64,000 nt of DNA. Source: Candidatus Peribacteraceae bacterium (GTDB lineage: Bacteria > Patescibacteriota > Gracilibacteria > Peribacterales > Peribacteraceae). How positions within the stretch are numbered: position 1 is the stretch's first letter; the number at the start of each line of letters is the position of its first letter. Both the position numbers and the translations under genes were made by a program. The stretch spans positions 124,001-188,000 of the forward strand of contig JAQVMW010000001.1 of the NCBI GenBank assembly GCA_028703445.1. Reading direction: 5' to 3'. A model generated the notes under the pieces. It was not told where the DNA came from. It worked only from the letters and a program-made list of their open reading frames with translations, and searched no databases. Positions 7,989-17,289 of the stretch are shown here, piece by piece.

Positions 7989-10900
7989 ATGTCTATCAAA
8001 TCCCCTTCTCTTCAAGAAAAGCATCTCTTCATCGAGCGTCTCGAATCGAGGCAGATGCTGTCGGGCACCGATTTGACGTCCGCGCAGCAGATCATTGCAA
8101 CAGAGATCGACGCGGTGTTGCGCGCCGAGCCCATTACGCTTTTGAGCGGAACCAAGGAATTCAACGGCTCGCAGGTGGAGTGCATAGCCGACAGCCCCGT
8201 CTTCACGGATGGATCCTTCACGATCGCAGTAGATGTGCGGCCGGCCGTGCAGCAGTTCCAGACGTTCGTTTCGAAGTACAACTCCAGTGACAATGCGGAC
8301 CAGAGCTTTTATCTCGGCATGGGCGCAAATGGACGGCTCCAGTTCTCCGTATACGGAAATGGAGGAAACTACCGGGTGCTCTATACCGATGCGGCGCCTC
8401 TGACCATAGGTGTGTGGCAGAAGGTGGTGGCGAGTTTTGACATCGAGAGCCAGAAGATGTCCATCGCGGTGGATGGAAAGGAGGTGCCGGCAACGGTGGA
8501 CGCTATCTCGAAGGAGGTCAAACCGATCCATGACGGCTTGAGCCCGGTACGACTGGGGGCTTCGGTCTTCGGAAGCGGAGTCATCACGAATCACCTCAAA
8601 GGAGATCTTCGAAACGTGAAGATATTTCCGGTGGAACGGTTCGGAATTCCGCAGCAGACGGCAGCAACGGATGCAGCCATCGCGGAGATTGCGGAGGAGG
8701 ACAAACCCGCGGAGCCGACGGAAGCCGGACAACAGATTACCGCTGCGGCGATCGACGCGGTGTTGCGCGCCGAGCCCATTACGCTTTTGAGTGGAGAGAA
8801 AGAATTCAACGGATCAACCGTGGAATGCATCGCCGACAGTCCCGTCTTCACGGATGGCTCCTTTATGATCGAGGCCTCGGTGCGGTTGAACGCCATCAAG
8901 GGCCAAACGATCGTTTCGAAGTACAATTCGCAGAGCGAGCCGGGCGCCAGTTTCTACCTCGGCATGTACGGGGACGGGCGGCTGGAATTTGTGGTGTATG
9001 GGGCCCCCGGAACGAAGAGCCGCATGATTCTGGAAACGGATAGCGCGCCTCTGACCGTGGGGCAGTGGCACAAGATACAGGCACGCTTCGACATCCAAAA
9101 ACAAACGATGTCTATTACAGCGGATGGGAAAGAGGTTCCGGCGACGATCGTGTCCGGGTTTGATCCCGTGCCCTCCCTGTATGACAGTACGAGTCCCGTG
9201 CGAGTAGGAGCTTCCGTCTTCGGCGGCGGGCTGCAGGATTTTCTGAATGCCCGAGTGAAGGATGTCACCTTCTATCCCGGGGAATTTGACGCGAAACAGG
9301 AAGCGGCAGCTGTGGATGCAGCGGTTACGGAGCAGGAGGCCGTCCTGCCATTGACGGAGGCGGAAACGCAGGCTGTAACTGGGGAGCAGCAACTCATTGC
9401 GACTTCCATTGATGCGGTGCTCCGCGCGGAGCGCATTCCCCTTCTTTCCGGTGCAAAAACATTCAATGGATCCACTGTGGAGAGTACACCCGACAGTTCC
9501 GTTTTCACCGACGGTTCCTTCGCCATCGAAACTGCGGTCTGTCCAGATAGCCTCCGGGAACAGGCCATCGTCTCGAAATACAACACCCAGCAGGCCAATC
9601 CCGACCAGGGATTCCTGCTCTCCATACTCAACGGCGGATGCCTGCAGCTCATCGTGTACCAGGAGGGCGGCGGATACCGCATCGCAGAGACGGATGGCGC
9701 CGTGATGGAAGCGGGAGTGTCGAAACGCATCGTGGCGGGGTTCGACATCGAGAATCAGCAGATGACATTCGAAATCGACGGAGTGGTTGTGCCATCGACG
9801 GTGGTGGAAGGATCGAAAGACATTACGAAGATCCGCGATGGAACCAGCCCGGTGTGGGTGGGCGCCGTCACCTACGGCAGTGGAAAGGCAAATCCTCTCT
9901 CCGGAACGGTGGACTATGCGTACTTCTATCCCATAGCGCCGCATGCTGAGCAGACGGCGGTGGCGGACGCAGCGGTTACGGAGGAGGAAGCCGTCCTGCC
10001 ATTGACGGAGGCGGAGGCGAATGCGCTGACGACGGTCGCAGACACGACAGCCCCCGCGACCACCGAAACAGGCACGGAAAAGGAACTCACCGCGGAGATG
10101 GTGCAGACGATCCTGACCGATCTCCTCTCGGCGCAGGACGCGGCCGAAGCGCCGCAAACCCTCACCGACACGCCGGACTTAAGTGGAGCATCCCTGCAGA
10201 ATGGTGTGTTGCAGATTTCCCTGCCCGGCCTGGGAGGGACAGCATCCATGATGAGTTGGCAGGGCGATGCGAAAGGCAAAGAAGTGAAAACGATCACGGG
10301 GGAGGAGGGACGACAGGCGGCGATTGCCGCAGGGATCATCGTGGAAAAACAAGTGGTCGACACGACACTTTCCTTGGCGGATGTCTTGGATTTGCCGGAA
10401 GGCATTCAACGCGATCAGAACGGAGCAGTGCAACACACCATCGTGAAAGAGACGGAGGAACTCGGAAAAGTGAGCATCTGCGTCGATGACGGAAGGAAGT
10501 ATATCTACCTCGCCAATCGCAACGGCGTCCTTGGCGGTGAGGGGGCGTATCCCTTCGGGCAGGCGGATTTCCCCATCGAATTCCTGGATGGCCCACGGTA
10601 TGTGCGATGGGTTGATCTTGAGCGCCTGTCCGGCATAACCAATGCAAAAGTGTACGTATGGGACGCGCAGGGAGCGGTGCGCACGCTGTGGGCCAGTGAA
10701 AGCGGACATCTTGAAATCAATGGCACGGTCAAGATGCTTGGGATATACCCCGAGCAGCACGCTTCGGCCTGGGTCATTCGGGCAGTGAATACCGATCCCA
10801 TCGTCCCGCCGCCCGCCTTCGAGGAAACCTGGATGCAGGCAAGCGGAGAACTGGTCGGCATCGATCTGAGCGATACGGAACAGGCGGCGCAGTCCGTTGA

Positions 10901-12902
10901 TCTCACCGTCCGTACCAACAACCCCGCAAACACCATTCAGGCCATCGCGTATCGCGGAGAGGAGCGCATCGCCGCACAGACGGTGGCAGAGGATGGATCT
11001 GTGCATTTCGATGCGGAGGAAGGCATCACGAGCGTGCTCCTCGTACAGAGCGATCCGAATGCCACGCTGTACGTGACGAACCTGTCCGTGAGCGGGCAGG
11101 AAGGATCGGTGGCACCCGCCTCGACTCTGCTCTCGCCAATGAGCAACGCGGACGTGGGGAAGTTCAGTGCCAAACAGTGGGAACACGGCACGTTCAACTG
11201 GGCGCAGATCGCCGAGAATAACGGAGTGTTGCGCAACCGCGGCGGCTACGAGAACCATGTGAACGGCAGCGTGTTCTTTCATACCGGTTTCGCCGAGAAC
11301 AGCCAGACACAATACTCACGCTACGACCTCTATACGACATCAGGGAGCGCTGGTATTGCGGAACTCTGGTACATCGACGGTGACGGTCTTCACCGCGTTC
11401 CGCAGGAATACTGGCAGTCCATGGGTAACAGCCTCATCGTCGCGCCCGGCGCACCGAAGTACCTGGTCTTCCGGATCACAGGCAACGGTACCTTCGATAT
11501 GGGAATGAACGTGGGCGATCATGCCACGGACATCATGCCCTCGCAGGCAATGGAGCTTCGGAGTACCGTGCTCGTCGTGCGCAAAGTCGGACCAGCCGAG
11601 GGTTTCTGTACCGTGCCTGCCGGAGTCTCTTCCGACAACGAACATGCCCGTGCCGGAGGAACGGTGAACATGTTCTACCAGATCATCAATGATGGCCTTG
11701 GGGGCGGCCCCGTCACGGTGAAGATCCACGTGGGGCAAACGGGTACGACTGCAGACCCCGTGACGCGCACATTCACGGGGAACATCAGCGGCCTCTCCAC
11801 GATCGGCCTCTCTTCGAACGTGACGCTCACGGAGGATAACGACATTGCCACCATGGAGGTCACCGGGGCGAATGGAGAGAGCACGACAGTGGGCCAGCAG
11901 GTGCGGGTGCCACGGCTCGCCGGGACACGTACGCGCGCGGAGTTGGAGCCGATCATCCTCGCAAAAGCCCATGCCCTCACGGTCGCCTATTGGCAGGAGC
12001 GTTTGAGTGACGCTCACAGTGAAGAAGAAGCCGACAATGCGCGGCAAAAGCTCGCTGCGCTCGGTATCGGAGACGGCGGCGGGGTTGGATCGACAACCGA
12101 TGCGCTGACGGAGGCGGAGAAGGTGCTGTTGGCGATGGCGGGGGAGCTAGCGAACAATGCCACTGTTGAAGTGGAGGAGAAACTGGAATTCGGATCGCAG
12201 ATTGAAGCGGCACTCTCGGACTATCTTGAAAGTCATGAACGACCAACGAGCGAGAATACGATGATCCTTGTGTTTTATGGTTCGGGACAGTTTCCAGGAA
12301 CTGAGAGCAATCTACCTCCTCAAGAACGAAATCAAGATATGGAAACCCTTGTGGAACAACTACGGAAAGATTATCCCGAGGTATGGGCATTTGAATCGGG
12401 ACAGAACCTCCTCTCTGATCCGGAAGCCAACATTCCCGGACCCGGCATCACCGCGACCGAAGCTCTGCAGAATGTTCAGGCATTTATAGATGCGAGACTA
12501 CGTAGTAATCCTCATCTAACAAATGTTGTGCTTGTGGGATACAGTTGGGGTGGTGGCATGGTATACGAGGTCAGCCAATGGATGTCACAGGCACATGAGA
12601 ACATTGCCCTCATTGGATCTGCGTATGTTGATGCCGTTATTCAAGGAAACATCGGTAGTGGTTTATCACAACGAAATCTGCCGACCAATACGATTACGAT
12701 GCTCAATATTTTTCAATCATCTGTAGCTGATGAGACATGGCTCAGAGGAGCGAGTATTGATGCAAGCACCTCAGATCTTCTGTGGTTTTCTGAAATTGAT
12801 CTCGATAACCCTACTGATACAGTGGATCACTCAAGTATTGATAACGCGGCAGTCCCTTACGTGCTCCAATATCTACGCCAGATCATTCTAGCTAAATCTT
12901 GA
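7989..12902 (+). CDS. giant LamG-repeat surface protein with C-terminal alpha/beta hydrolase
   Basis: 1637-aa exported protein. The N-terminus carries FIERLESRQMLSG (residues about 15-27), resembling the LEPR-XLL / LEDRRLLS-type motif found at the start of giant secreted proteins. There is no classical signal peptide. Three LamG/concanavalin-like repeats of about 215 residues follow (about 40-230, 255-445, 470-660), each opening with IDAVLRAE and VFTDGSF. A long beta-rich middle includes a CARDB-like part (about 1215-1300) and an Ala/Glu-rich helical linker. The last 220 residues form an alpha/beta hydrolase with nucleophile elbow GYSWGG (S1519) and a likely catalytic H1614 (VDHSS). This tip is visibly less GC-rich than the rest. 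Paralogous to 19170-24242, which has a different tip. Role inferred: glycan-binding surface or effector protein. Confidence 0.85.
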   Translation: MSIKSPSLQEKHLFIERLESRQMLSGTDLTSAQQIIATEIDAVLRAEPITLLSGTKEFNGSQVECIADSPVFTDGSFTIAVDVRPAVQQFQTFVSKYNSSDNADQSFYLGMGANGRLQFSVYGNGGNYRVLYTDAAPLTIGVWQKVVASFDIESQKMSIAVDGKEVPATVDAISKEVKPIHDGLSPVRLGASVFGSGVITNHLKGDLRNVKIFPVERFGIPQQTAATDAAIAEIAEEDKPAEPTEAGQQITAAAIDAVLRAEPITLLSGEKEFNGSTVECIADSPVFTDGSFMIEASVRLNAIKGQTIVSKYNSQSEPGASFYLGMYGDGRLEFVVYGAPGTKSRMILETDSAPLTVGQWHKIQARFDIQKQTMSITADGKEVPATIVSGFDPVPSLYDSTSPVRVGASVFGGGLQDFLNARVKDVTFYPGEFDAKQEAAAVDAAVTEQEAVLPLTEAETQAVTGEQQLIATSIDAVLRAERIPLLSGAKTFNGSTVESTPDSSVFTDGSFAIETAVCPDSLREQAIVSKYNTQQANPDQGFLLSILNGGCLQLIVYQEGGGYRIAETDGAVMEAGVSKRIVAGFDIENQQMTFEIDGVVVPSTVVEGSKDITKIRDGTSPVWVGAVTYGSGKANPLSGTVDYAYFYPIAPHAEQTAVADAAVTEEEAVLPLTEAEANALTTVADTTAPATTETGTEKELTAEMVQTILTDLLSAQDAAEAPQTLTDTPDLSGASLQNGVLQISLPGLGGTASMMSWQGDAKGKEVKTITGEEGRQAAIAAGIIVEKQVVDTTLSLADVLDLPEGIQRDQNGAVQHTIVKETEELGKVSICVDDGRKYIYLANRNGVLGGEGAYPFGQADFPIEFLDGPRYVRWVDLERLSGITNAKVYVWDAQGAVRTLWASESGHLEINGTVKMLGIYPEQHASAWVIRAVNTDPIVPPPAFEETWMQASGELVGIDLSDTEQAAQSVDLTVRTNNPANTIQAIAYRGEERIAAQTVAEDGSVHFDAEEGITSVLLVQSDPNATLYVTNLSVSGQEGSVAPASTLLSPMSNADVGKFSAKQWEHGTFNWAQIAENNGVLRNRGGYENHVNGSVFFHTGFAENSQTQYSRYDLYTTSGSAGIAELWYIDGDGLHRVPQEYWQSMGNSLIVAPGAPKYLVFRITGNGTFDMGMNVGDHATDIMPSQAMELRSTVLVVRKVGPAEGFCTVPAGVSSDNEHARAGGTVNMFYQIINDGLGGGPVTVKIHVGQTGTTADPVTRTFTGNISGLSTIGLSSNVTLTEDNDIATMEVTGANGESTTVGQQVRVPRLAGTRTRAELEPIILAKAHALTVAYWQERLSDAHSEEEADNARQKLAALGIGDGGGVGSTTDALTEAEKVLLAMAGELANNATVEVEEKLEFGSQIEAALSDYLESHERPTSENTMILVFYGSGQFPGTESNLPPQERNQDMETLVEQLRKDYPEVWAFESGQNLLSDPEANIPGPGITATEALQNVQAFIDARLRSNPHLTNVVLVGYSWGGGMVYEVSQWMSQAHENIALIGSAYVDAVIQGNIGSGLSQRNLPTNTITMLNIFQSSVADETWLRGASIDASTSDLLWFSEIDLDNPTDTVDHSSIDNAAVPYVLQYLRQIILAKS

Positions 12903-13269
12903 AATTTTGAACGGTAAGCAGAATACTAGCCACGAACAATATCGTGGCTAGTATTATAAAAAAAAGTTTTCTCGTACAAAGCAATGTTACAAGCACTGAC
13001 CAGAAAACTACCATCGAAACGGCAACAACAAGATAACATGCATAAACATTTATAATCCCATATTGATTGCAGATAAATAAACTGAAAAATGTCGGTCCTG
13101 CAAAAGCAGCGATAAATCCTGACAATATTAAAAACCAGTCCGGCAAATGCGGAAATAAAGCTGAAAACCTCACAAAAGAAAACAGAAGGATTCCCAATGC
13201 CCCACCACACACCCATGGTTTGGGTGGCCAACTGAAAAGACTGCGTTTGATTGCTGGAATTATTTGCAT
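12892..13269 (-). CDS. small four-helix membrane protein opposite the LamG gene end
   Basis: 125 aa, about four transmembrane helices (residues about 20-38, 44-65, 72-95, 103-121), AT-rich. I do not recognise the family. It converges on the LamG/hydrolase gene and the two stop codons overlap by 11 bases. Because it sits beside the exchangeable hydrolase tip and shares its base composition, it may have moved with that tip and could protect against it (inference only). No duplicate is found beside the second LamG gene, which has a lipoprotein gene instead. Confidence 0.6.
   Translation of the reverse strand: MQIIPAIKRSLFSWPPKPWVCGGALGILLFSFVRFSALFPHLPDWFLILSGFIAAFAGPTFFSLFICNQYGIINVYACYLVVAVSMVVFWSVLVTLLCTRKLFFIILATILFVASILLTVQNFKI
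12922..12955. terminator. perfect 14-bp hairpin after the LamG gene
   Basis: AATACTAGCCACGA (12922-12935), six-base loop, exact complement 12942-12955. It lies 20 bases after the LamG stop and inside the 3' coding part of the opposing gene. It is followed by A's, not T's, on the + strand, so it is not a classical intrinsic terminator. It could be a 3' end stabiliser or processing site. Confidence 0.45.
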
Positions 13270-13329
13270 GGATTCATTATACAGTCATCGTCTAATTCTC
13301 AATGGAAAATACATGTTACAGACCCCCCC

Positions 13330-13445
13330 GTTCCACCCCCTCATAGAACGGTAAATATGGCTTACTGAAGCCAAGAAACAGGAATACGTTCTACAATCTT
13401 TTGAGAAGCCATCCACAAGCCTCATGAAGCACTGGATACTGAGGA
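13330..13445 (+). repeat. dispersed two-hairpin intergenic repeat (copy before the SLH gene)
   Basis: Starts with GTTC-N12-GAAC (13330-13349), then a second hairpin GGCTT-ACTG-AAGCC, then a stretch containing ACGTTCTACAATCTTTTGAGAAG. It ends in GGATACTGAGGATAT, whose GATACT could be the -10 of the SLH gene. Almost the same 115 bases occur at 24818-24935 before another exported-protein gene. Confidence 0.6.
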
Positions 13446-13463
13446 TATCCCTTCTCACATACT

Positions 13464-14864
13464 ATGCGCACTCATCTCTCCGTTTCCGTTTCACTCGTCT
13501 TCATCACATTGTTGACGCCACGAGCCATCCAGGCAGCTTTTCCCGATGTCCCGGCATCCAACCCGTATGCCGATAGCATCAATTACGTTCAATCTGAAGG
13601 CATTGTGTCCGGGTATCCTGATGGAACATTTGGTCCCTCAAAAACCATCAATCGTGCTGAATTCACCAAAATAATTGTAGGTTCTACCGGCAAGGATATC
13701 GTGCAGAATGGCGCCTGCTTCACTGATGTCGCAAACGAATGGTTTGCCGTATTTGTATGCACAGCGAAAAACCTGGACGTTATTGGTGGGTATCCTGATG
13801 GAACGTTCCGTCCGGAGCGCCTTGTCACTTTTGTGGAAGCGGCGAAAATAATTTCTCTTGCGTATGGTTTGACACTCCCGTCTGCGACGGACATGTGGTT
13901 TGAACGTTTTGTTGTGGCCATGGAAGAATCGCGGGCAATTCCTGTATCCATTTCCGCTCTTGATGCTCCTCTGGCGAGAGGGGAAATGGCCGAGATGATC
14001 GCACGACTCCGACAGAATGATCGTGGGCGCCCCTCGCAGACATTTAATAGTCTCATGGGTCATGGCAATTCCATTCCAGCAATGATCCCAGCGAACAACG
14101 GAGCATCCAGCTCTTCAGTACAAGCAGAACAAGCGATCGGATCCCTTCCATTTGAATTTGTTATAAGCCAGGACTGGGCATCACAGTGGCATCTGACTGG
14201 ATTTACTGCGGATAATCTGGTCAATCCCTATCACGATCCGGTGGAATACATGACCGGCAATGGAGATGATCCGGCTTTTCTGCGCCTCCACTATCCCGAA
14301 GGATCCGGTTCTCCATTCGTGGCACATAACTACAACAAACCCTTCGGGGGCGTCTCTGAATATGTCGATGGAGATTACCCTTCAACGGATCATATCGTAT
14401 TGCGCTATGACATTCGTGTCCCAAAGGATTTTCCATTCCATGCTGGAGGCATACTCCCTGGTATCTATAGTGGTCTGCGTCAAAATCTAAAGGGGGGCAC
14501 CCGTTCCTATATCATCATTCATTGGGATACCGATGGCCGCATCTCTTTGGGAGGGCGAGTCCAAATGCGCACTGGTGGCAGCCCCATGCTCTCCGAGGAA
14601 TCTTTTCCTGCTGATGATCAGTGGCATACTGTGGAAGTTGAAGCGAAAATGAATGAAGGGAAAACCAATCGCGGAGGGTATGCAATCGTACGAGTGGATG
14701 GTGAAGAAACGGTGAGACAGGATAACCTTATTTTCCGCACAGATGATTCTGAGCTCTTCGATGGTATTGCCTTCTTTAGCTACTTCGGCAGCTTATCAAC
14801 GAATGACAGTGCACCACGCGATACCTATGTTGATATTGCAAATATCGTGCTCCTGAAGAAGTAG
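13464..14864 (+). CDS. SLH-domain exported protein with polysaccharide lyase 14-like domain
   Basis: 466 aa with signal peptide (cleavage near AIQA-AFP). Residues about 25-190 contain two clear SLH motifs (FPDVPASNPYADSI...GYPDGTFGPSKTINRAEF, and FTDVANEW...GGYPDGTFRPERLVTFVEA) and a weaker third. SLH modules bind pyruvylated wall polymer. After a Ser-rich linker (about 205-220) the C-terminal 240 residues resemble family PL14 / polysaccharide-lyase sandwiches: ILPGIYSG, RTGGS, WHTVEVEAKMN, VRVDGEE, DGIAFFSYFG. It is probably a cell-surface glycan-binding or glycan-cleaving enzyme. Catalytic residues cannot be assigned with confidence. Confidence 0.8.
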   Translation: MRTHLSVSVSLVFITLLTPRAIQAAFPDVPASNPYADSINYVQSEGIVSGYPDGTFGPSKTINRAEFTKIIVGSTGKDIVQNGACFTDVANEWFAVFVCTAKNLDVIGGYPDGTFRPERLVTFVEAAKIISLAYGLTLPSATDMWFERFVVAMEESRAIPVSISALDAPLARGEMAEMIARLRQNDRGRPSQTFNSLMGHGNSIPAMIPANNGASSSSVQAEQAIGSLPFEFVISQDWASQWHLTGFTADNLVNPYHDPVEYMTGNGDDPAFLRLHYPEGSGSPFVAHNYNKPFGGVSEYVDGDYPSTDHIVLRYDIRVPKDFPFHAGGILPGIYSGLRQNLKGGTRSYIIIHWDTDGRISLGGRVQMRTGGSPMLSEESFPADDQWHTVEVEAKMNEGKTNRGGYAIVRVDGEETVRQDNLIFRTDDSELFDGIAFFSYFGSLSTNDSAPRDTYVDIANIVLLKK

Positions 14865-14890
14865 CCGGAATTTGCATCGATTTGCCCCCC

Positions 14891-14933
14891 GTTCTACCAC
14901 CCCCCAGAACGCCCTTTTGGTCACGTATATAAT
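14891..14933 (+). promoter_or_regulatory. GTTC-N12-GAAC palindrome next to a TATAAT -10
   Basis: The 20-bp palindrome occupies 14891-14910 and a perfect TATAAT lies at 14928-14933, 17 bases further on. The palindrome therefore sits where the -35 would be, and no TTGACA-like hexamer is seen. A regulator bound there would control the HD-hydrolase gene. This is the clearest hint that the palindrome is an operator or activator site. Confidence 0.5.
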
Positions 14934-14986
14934 TACGTACAGCCCGTAAACCAAAATTGCTCGATTCGATTTTTTCAGCCGCTACT

Positions 14987-15718
14987 ATGCACGCTCCTTC
15001 TTCGTCCCATACTGTCTCCTTGGATACTTCTTACCAGCAACGGCCCTTGCCCTGCACGATCGTCACGTGCCATTTGGATCCGCTCGTGCCTTCCTTCGCC
15101 GCCGCAACCCCTCTCACCATGGGTGATTACCTCACCTACCGGGACGCCATCAGCTTCGCGCGACGCGCTCACGAGGGGCAGAAGCGTGCGGATGGCCGCC
15201 CTTTCGTCTCTCACCCGCTGGCCGTACTGCAGATTCTGCGTACGACGAGCGTGGATCTTCCGCCTGCTGCGTACGTGGCCGCCCTCCTGCATGACACTGT
15301 CGAGGATGGAAAGGCAACCCTTGAGCAAATTCGCGCGGCCTTCGGCGAAGAAACGACCGACGCGGTGGACGCCCTCACGCGCGGGACGAAGCCGAAAGCC
15401 GTGAGCGTGCTCGCACACGAGCAGGCCTACCTGGACCATATGATCGCAGTGCATGAGCGCCTGCCCTATGTTCTTCTCATCAAGATGGCCGACCGGCTCC
15501 ATAACCTCGAAACCTCTCACTACCTTGCTCCCGGCCGCAGACTGGCCCTGCTCCACGAAACCATAACACTCTATCTTCCGCTCTTCAGGCGGCAGGAGGC
15601 ACTGCAGACCACCTATGCCGAAACTTTCGGTCTGCTCTGTTCGATGCTGGAAGAAAGTGCCCTCCGCCTGACGGAGAGACCGGCAAAGCCCTTCACCAAG
15701 CGGCAAAACGAGGTATAG
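14987..15718 (+). CDS. HD-domain hydrolase, SpoT/MESH1-like (p)ppGpp hydrolase
   Basis: About 243 aa. The HD metal-binding phosphohydrolase motifs are in order: ARRAHEGQKR...FVSHPLAV, ALLHDTVED (the His-Asp pair), and KMADRLHNLET. This is the pattern of the hydrolase half of RelA/SpoT. Synthetase and TGS/ACT domains are absent, so it is a small alarmone hydrolase or similar nucleotide pyrophosphohydrolase. The start is uncertain. A TTG at 14957, the ATG at 14987 (chosen) and an ATG at 15119, just before the domain, are all in frame, and the first 50 residues look poorly conserved. It precedes the ABC transporter genes by 7 bases, perhaps in one transcript. Confidence 0.8.
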   Translation: MHAPSSSHTVSLDTSYQQRPLPCTIVTCHLDPLVPSFAAATPLTMGDYLTYRDAISFARRAHEGQKRADGRPFVSHPLAVLQILRTTSVDLPPAAYVAALLHDTVEDGKATLEQIRAAFGEETTDAVDALTRGTKPKAVSVLAHEQAYLDHMIAVHERLPYVLLIKMADRLHNLETSHYLAPGRRLALLHETITLYLPLFRRQEALQTTYAETFGLLCSMLEESALRLTERPAKPFTKRQNEV

Positions 15719-15725
15719 TCGGCAG

Positions 15726-16523
15726 GTGATCCGCGTGCTTGCCTCCACGATCTCTGTTCAGCTGCAGCAGAAACTCCTGCATCGGGAGTTCTGGCTGCAG
15801 CTCTTTCTCGAGCGCATCCTGCCGCTCTTAATCCCCCTGCTGGCATGGATATCTATCTTTGAATACGCAGAGGCAGACACGCTCGCCGGTTGGGCAGAGA
15901 AAGAAATGGTCGCCTACTACATCCTTGTCTTCCTCATTGGAATTTTTACGGATATCCAGTTCCACTACGAAATGAGCATGATGGTGCACATGGGCACGCT
16001 GAACCAGTGGCTCATCCGGCCCATTACTTTTCTCGAGACTGCATTGAGCTATATTTTGGCACGCATTGTCCTCCTGCTGATTCCCGGACTCACCGCACTG
16101 CTCCTGTGTTTCTGGCTCTTTCCATCCGCATTCGCGGGGCTCTCGCTCGCATCGTTCTGGAATGCCCTGCTCGTGTTGCCATTTGCACTCATCCTTTTCA
16201 GCCTCTTGAGCACACTGGTCGGGACATTCGCCTTCTGGCTCATCAAGACAGATAGCATCTTCGCTCTGCTCATGCTCGTACTGGAATTCTTCGGCGGCAG
16301 ACTCCTGCCACTGGATCTGCTCCCCTCCTGGCTGGAGCGCATCAGCCGCGTGCTGCCGCTTCGGTTCGGCATTGCCGGACCGGTGGAGGCCATTCTTCAT
16401 CCTGAGACCACCACGCTTCCCCCGCTGCTCTTGGGGCAAATCCTGTGGTGCTTCGCCCTCTTCGCTCTGATCATCCTCCTCTGGCGCGCCGGCATGCGCC
16501 GCTACGATGCCGTGGGTGGCTAA
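15726..16523 (+). CDS. ABC-2 type permease (COG4587-like)
   Basis: 265 aa, six hydrophobic segments, no signal peptide. It resembles the first of two permeases found with COG4586-type ATPases: RPITFLETALSYILAR in the middle, FFGGRLLPLDLLPSWLERISRVLPLRF near the end, typical of this ABC-2 subfamily. It starts at GTG 15726, seven bases after the HD gene, and is followed after 5 bases by the second permease. The substrate is unknown and export of a lipid, drug or polymer is usual for ABC-2 systems. Confidence 0.82.
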   Translation: MIRVLASTISVQLQQKLLHREFWLQLFLERILPLLIPLLAWISIFEYAEADTLAGWAEKEMVAYYILVFLIGIFTDIQFHYEMSMMVHMGTLNQWLIRPITFLETALSYILARIVLLLIPGLTALLLCFWLFPSAFAGLSLASFWNALLVLPFALILFSLLSTLVGTFAFWLIKTDSIFALLMLVLEFFGGRLLPLDLLPSWLERISRVLPLRFGIAGPVEAILHPETTTLPPLLLGQILWCFALFALIILLWRAGMRRYDAVGG

Positions 16524-16528
16524 TCGAT

Positions 16529-17284
16529 ATGCGTTATCTTTTTTCAATCTATCGGCAGGCTGTGAACCTCCACTTTCTACGCTGGAGCCGCTACCGCGCC
16601 GACGTGTTTATCTGGATCCTGACGATCTGGTGCACCCTCGGCATGCAAGCCGTCTTCCTCTACGTAACTTACTCCGTGAGCGGCGGAAACTTCTTCGGCT
16701 ACATGGGACACGAGGTGATCGGCTTCTTCGGGGTGGCGCTGGTCGCCTCCGGCATCGCACAGTCGGTGGTCGTGGGGGTGATCATTACACTTAGTAAAGC
16801 CGTCTGGCGCGGGAATCTGGATCACTGGCTCCTGCAGCCGCCTCCGTTCCTGCTCCGCATTGTGACGGAGGAGCTGGGTATCGTGTGGTACTGGCCACAC
16901 ATCGTTGTGGGGAGCGGCATCATCGTGTGGATGTTTCCGGCATCCCTGTGGCTACTGGCCTTCGCCGCGGCTTTCGCGGCCAGCACCATCGAAATGGGTA
17001 TCGTGCTCCTCCTCTGTCTGCCGGCAATCCGCTGGGGCAGGTGGGACCCCTATGAAGGCCTCTGGGAATACTTCGAAAATGCCCGTTCCATCCCTATTGG
17101 ACGAAGTGGCAGTATTATGTTATGGCTTGCTTCTTTCGGGGTTTTACAGTATTCTCTCGCACTCGAAGTGATCACAGGCAGGCTCTCGATTTTGCTTCTC
17201 CTTCTGATCTCCGCCTGCGTGTGGGCTCTCGCCCTTCTCCTCCTTAAAATTCTCATTCGTTCCTATGGTTCTGCTTCCTCATAA
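16529..17284 (+). CDS. ABC-2 type permease (COG3694-like)
   Basis: 251 aa, about six membrane segments. YRADVFIWIL near the N-terminus and GNLDHWLLQPPPFLLRI match the pattern of the second permease of this transporter type. The ATG at 16529 lies 5 bases after the stop of the first permease. In-frame codons upstream to 16445 fall inside that gene and were not used. It should pair with the other permease and the ATPase as a heteromeric exporter. Confidence 0.82.
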   Translation: MRYLFSIYRQAVNLHFLRWSRYRADVFIWILTIWCTLGMQAVFLYVTYSVSGGNFFGYMGHEVIGFFGVALVASGIAQSVVVGVIITLSKAVWRGNLDHWLLQPPPFLLRIVTEELGIVWYWPHIVVGSGIIVWMFPASLWLLAFAAAFAASTIEMGIVLLLCLPAIRWGRWDPYEGLWEYFENARSIPIGRSGSIMLWLASFGVLQYSLALEVITGRLSILLLLLISACVWALALLLLKILIRSYGSASS

Positions 17285-17289
17285 CACCC

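Noticed and set aside
8091-10035. CRISPR-like periodic repeats of about 650 bp
   Set aside because: The period reflects three in-frame LamG domains; there are no short repeats with spacers.
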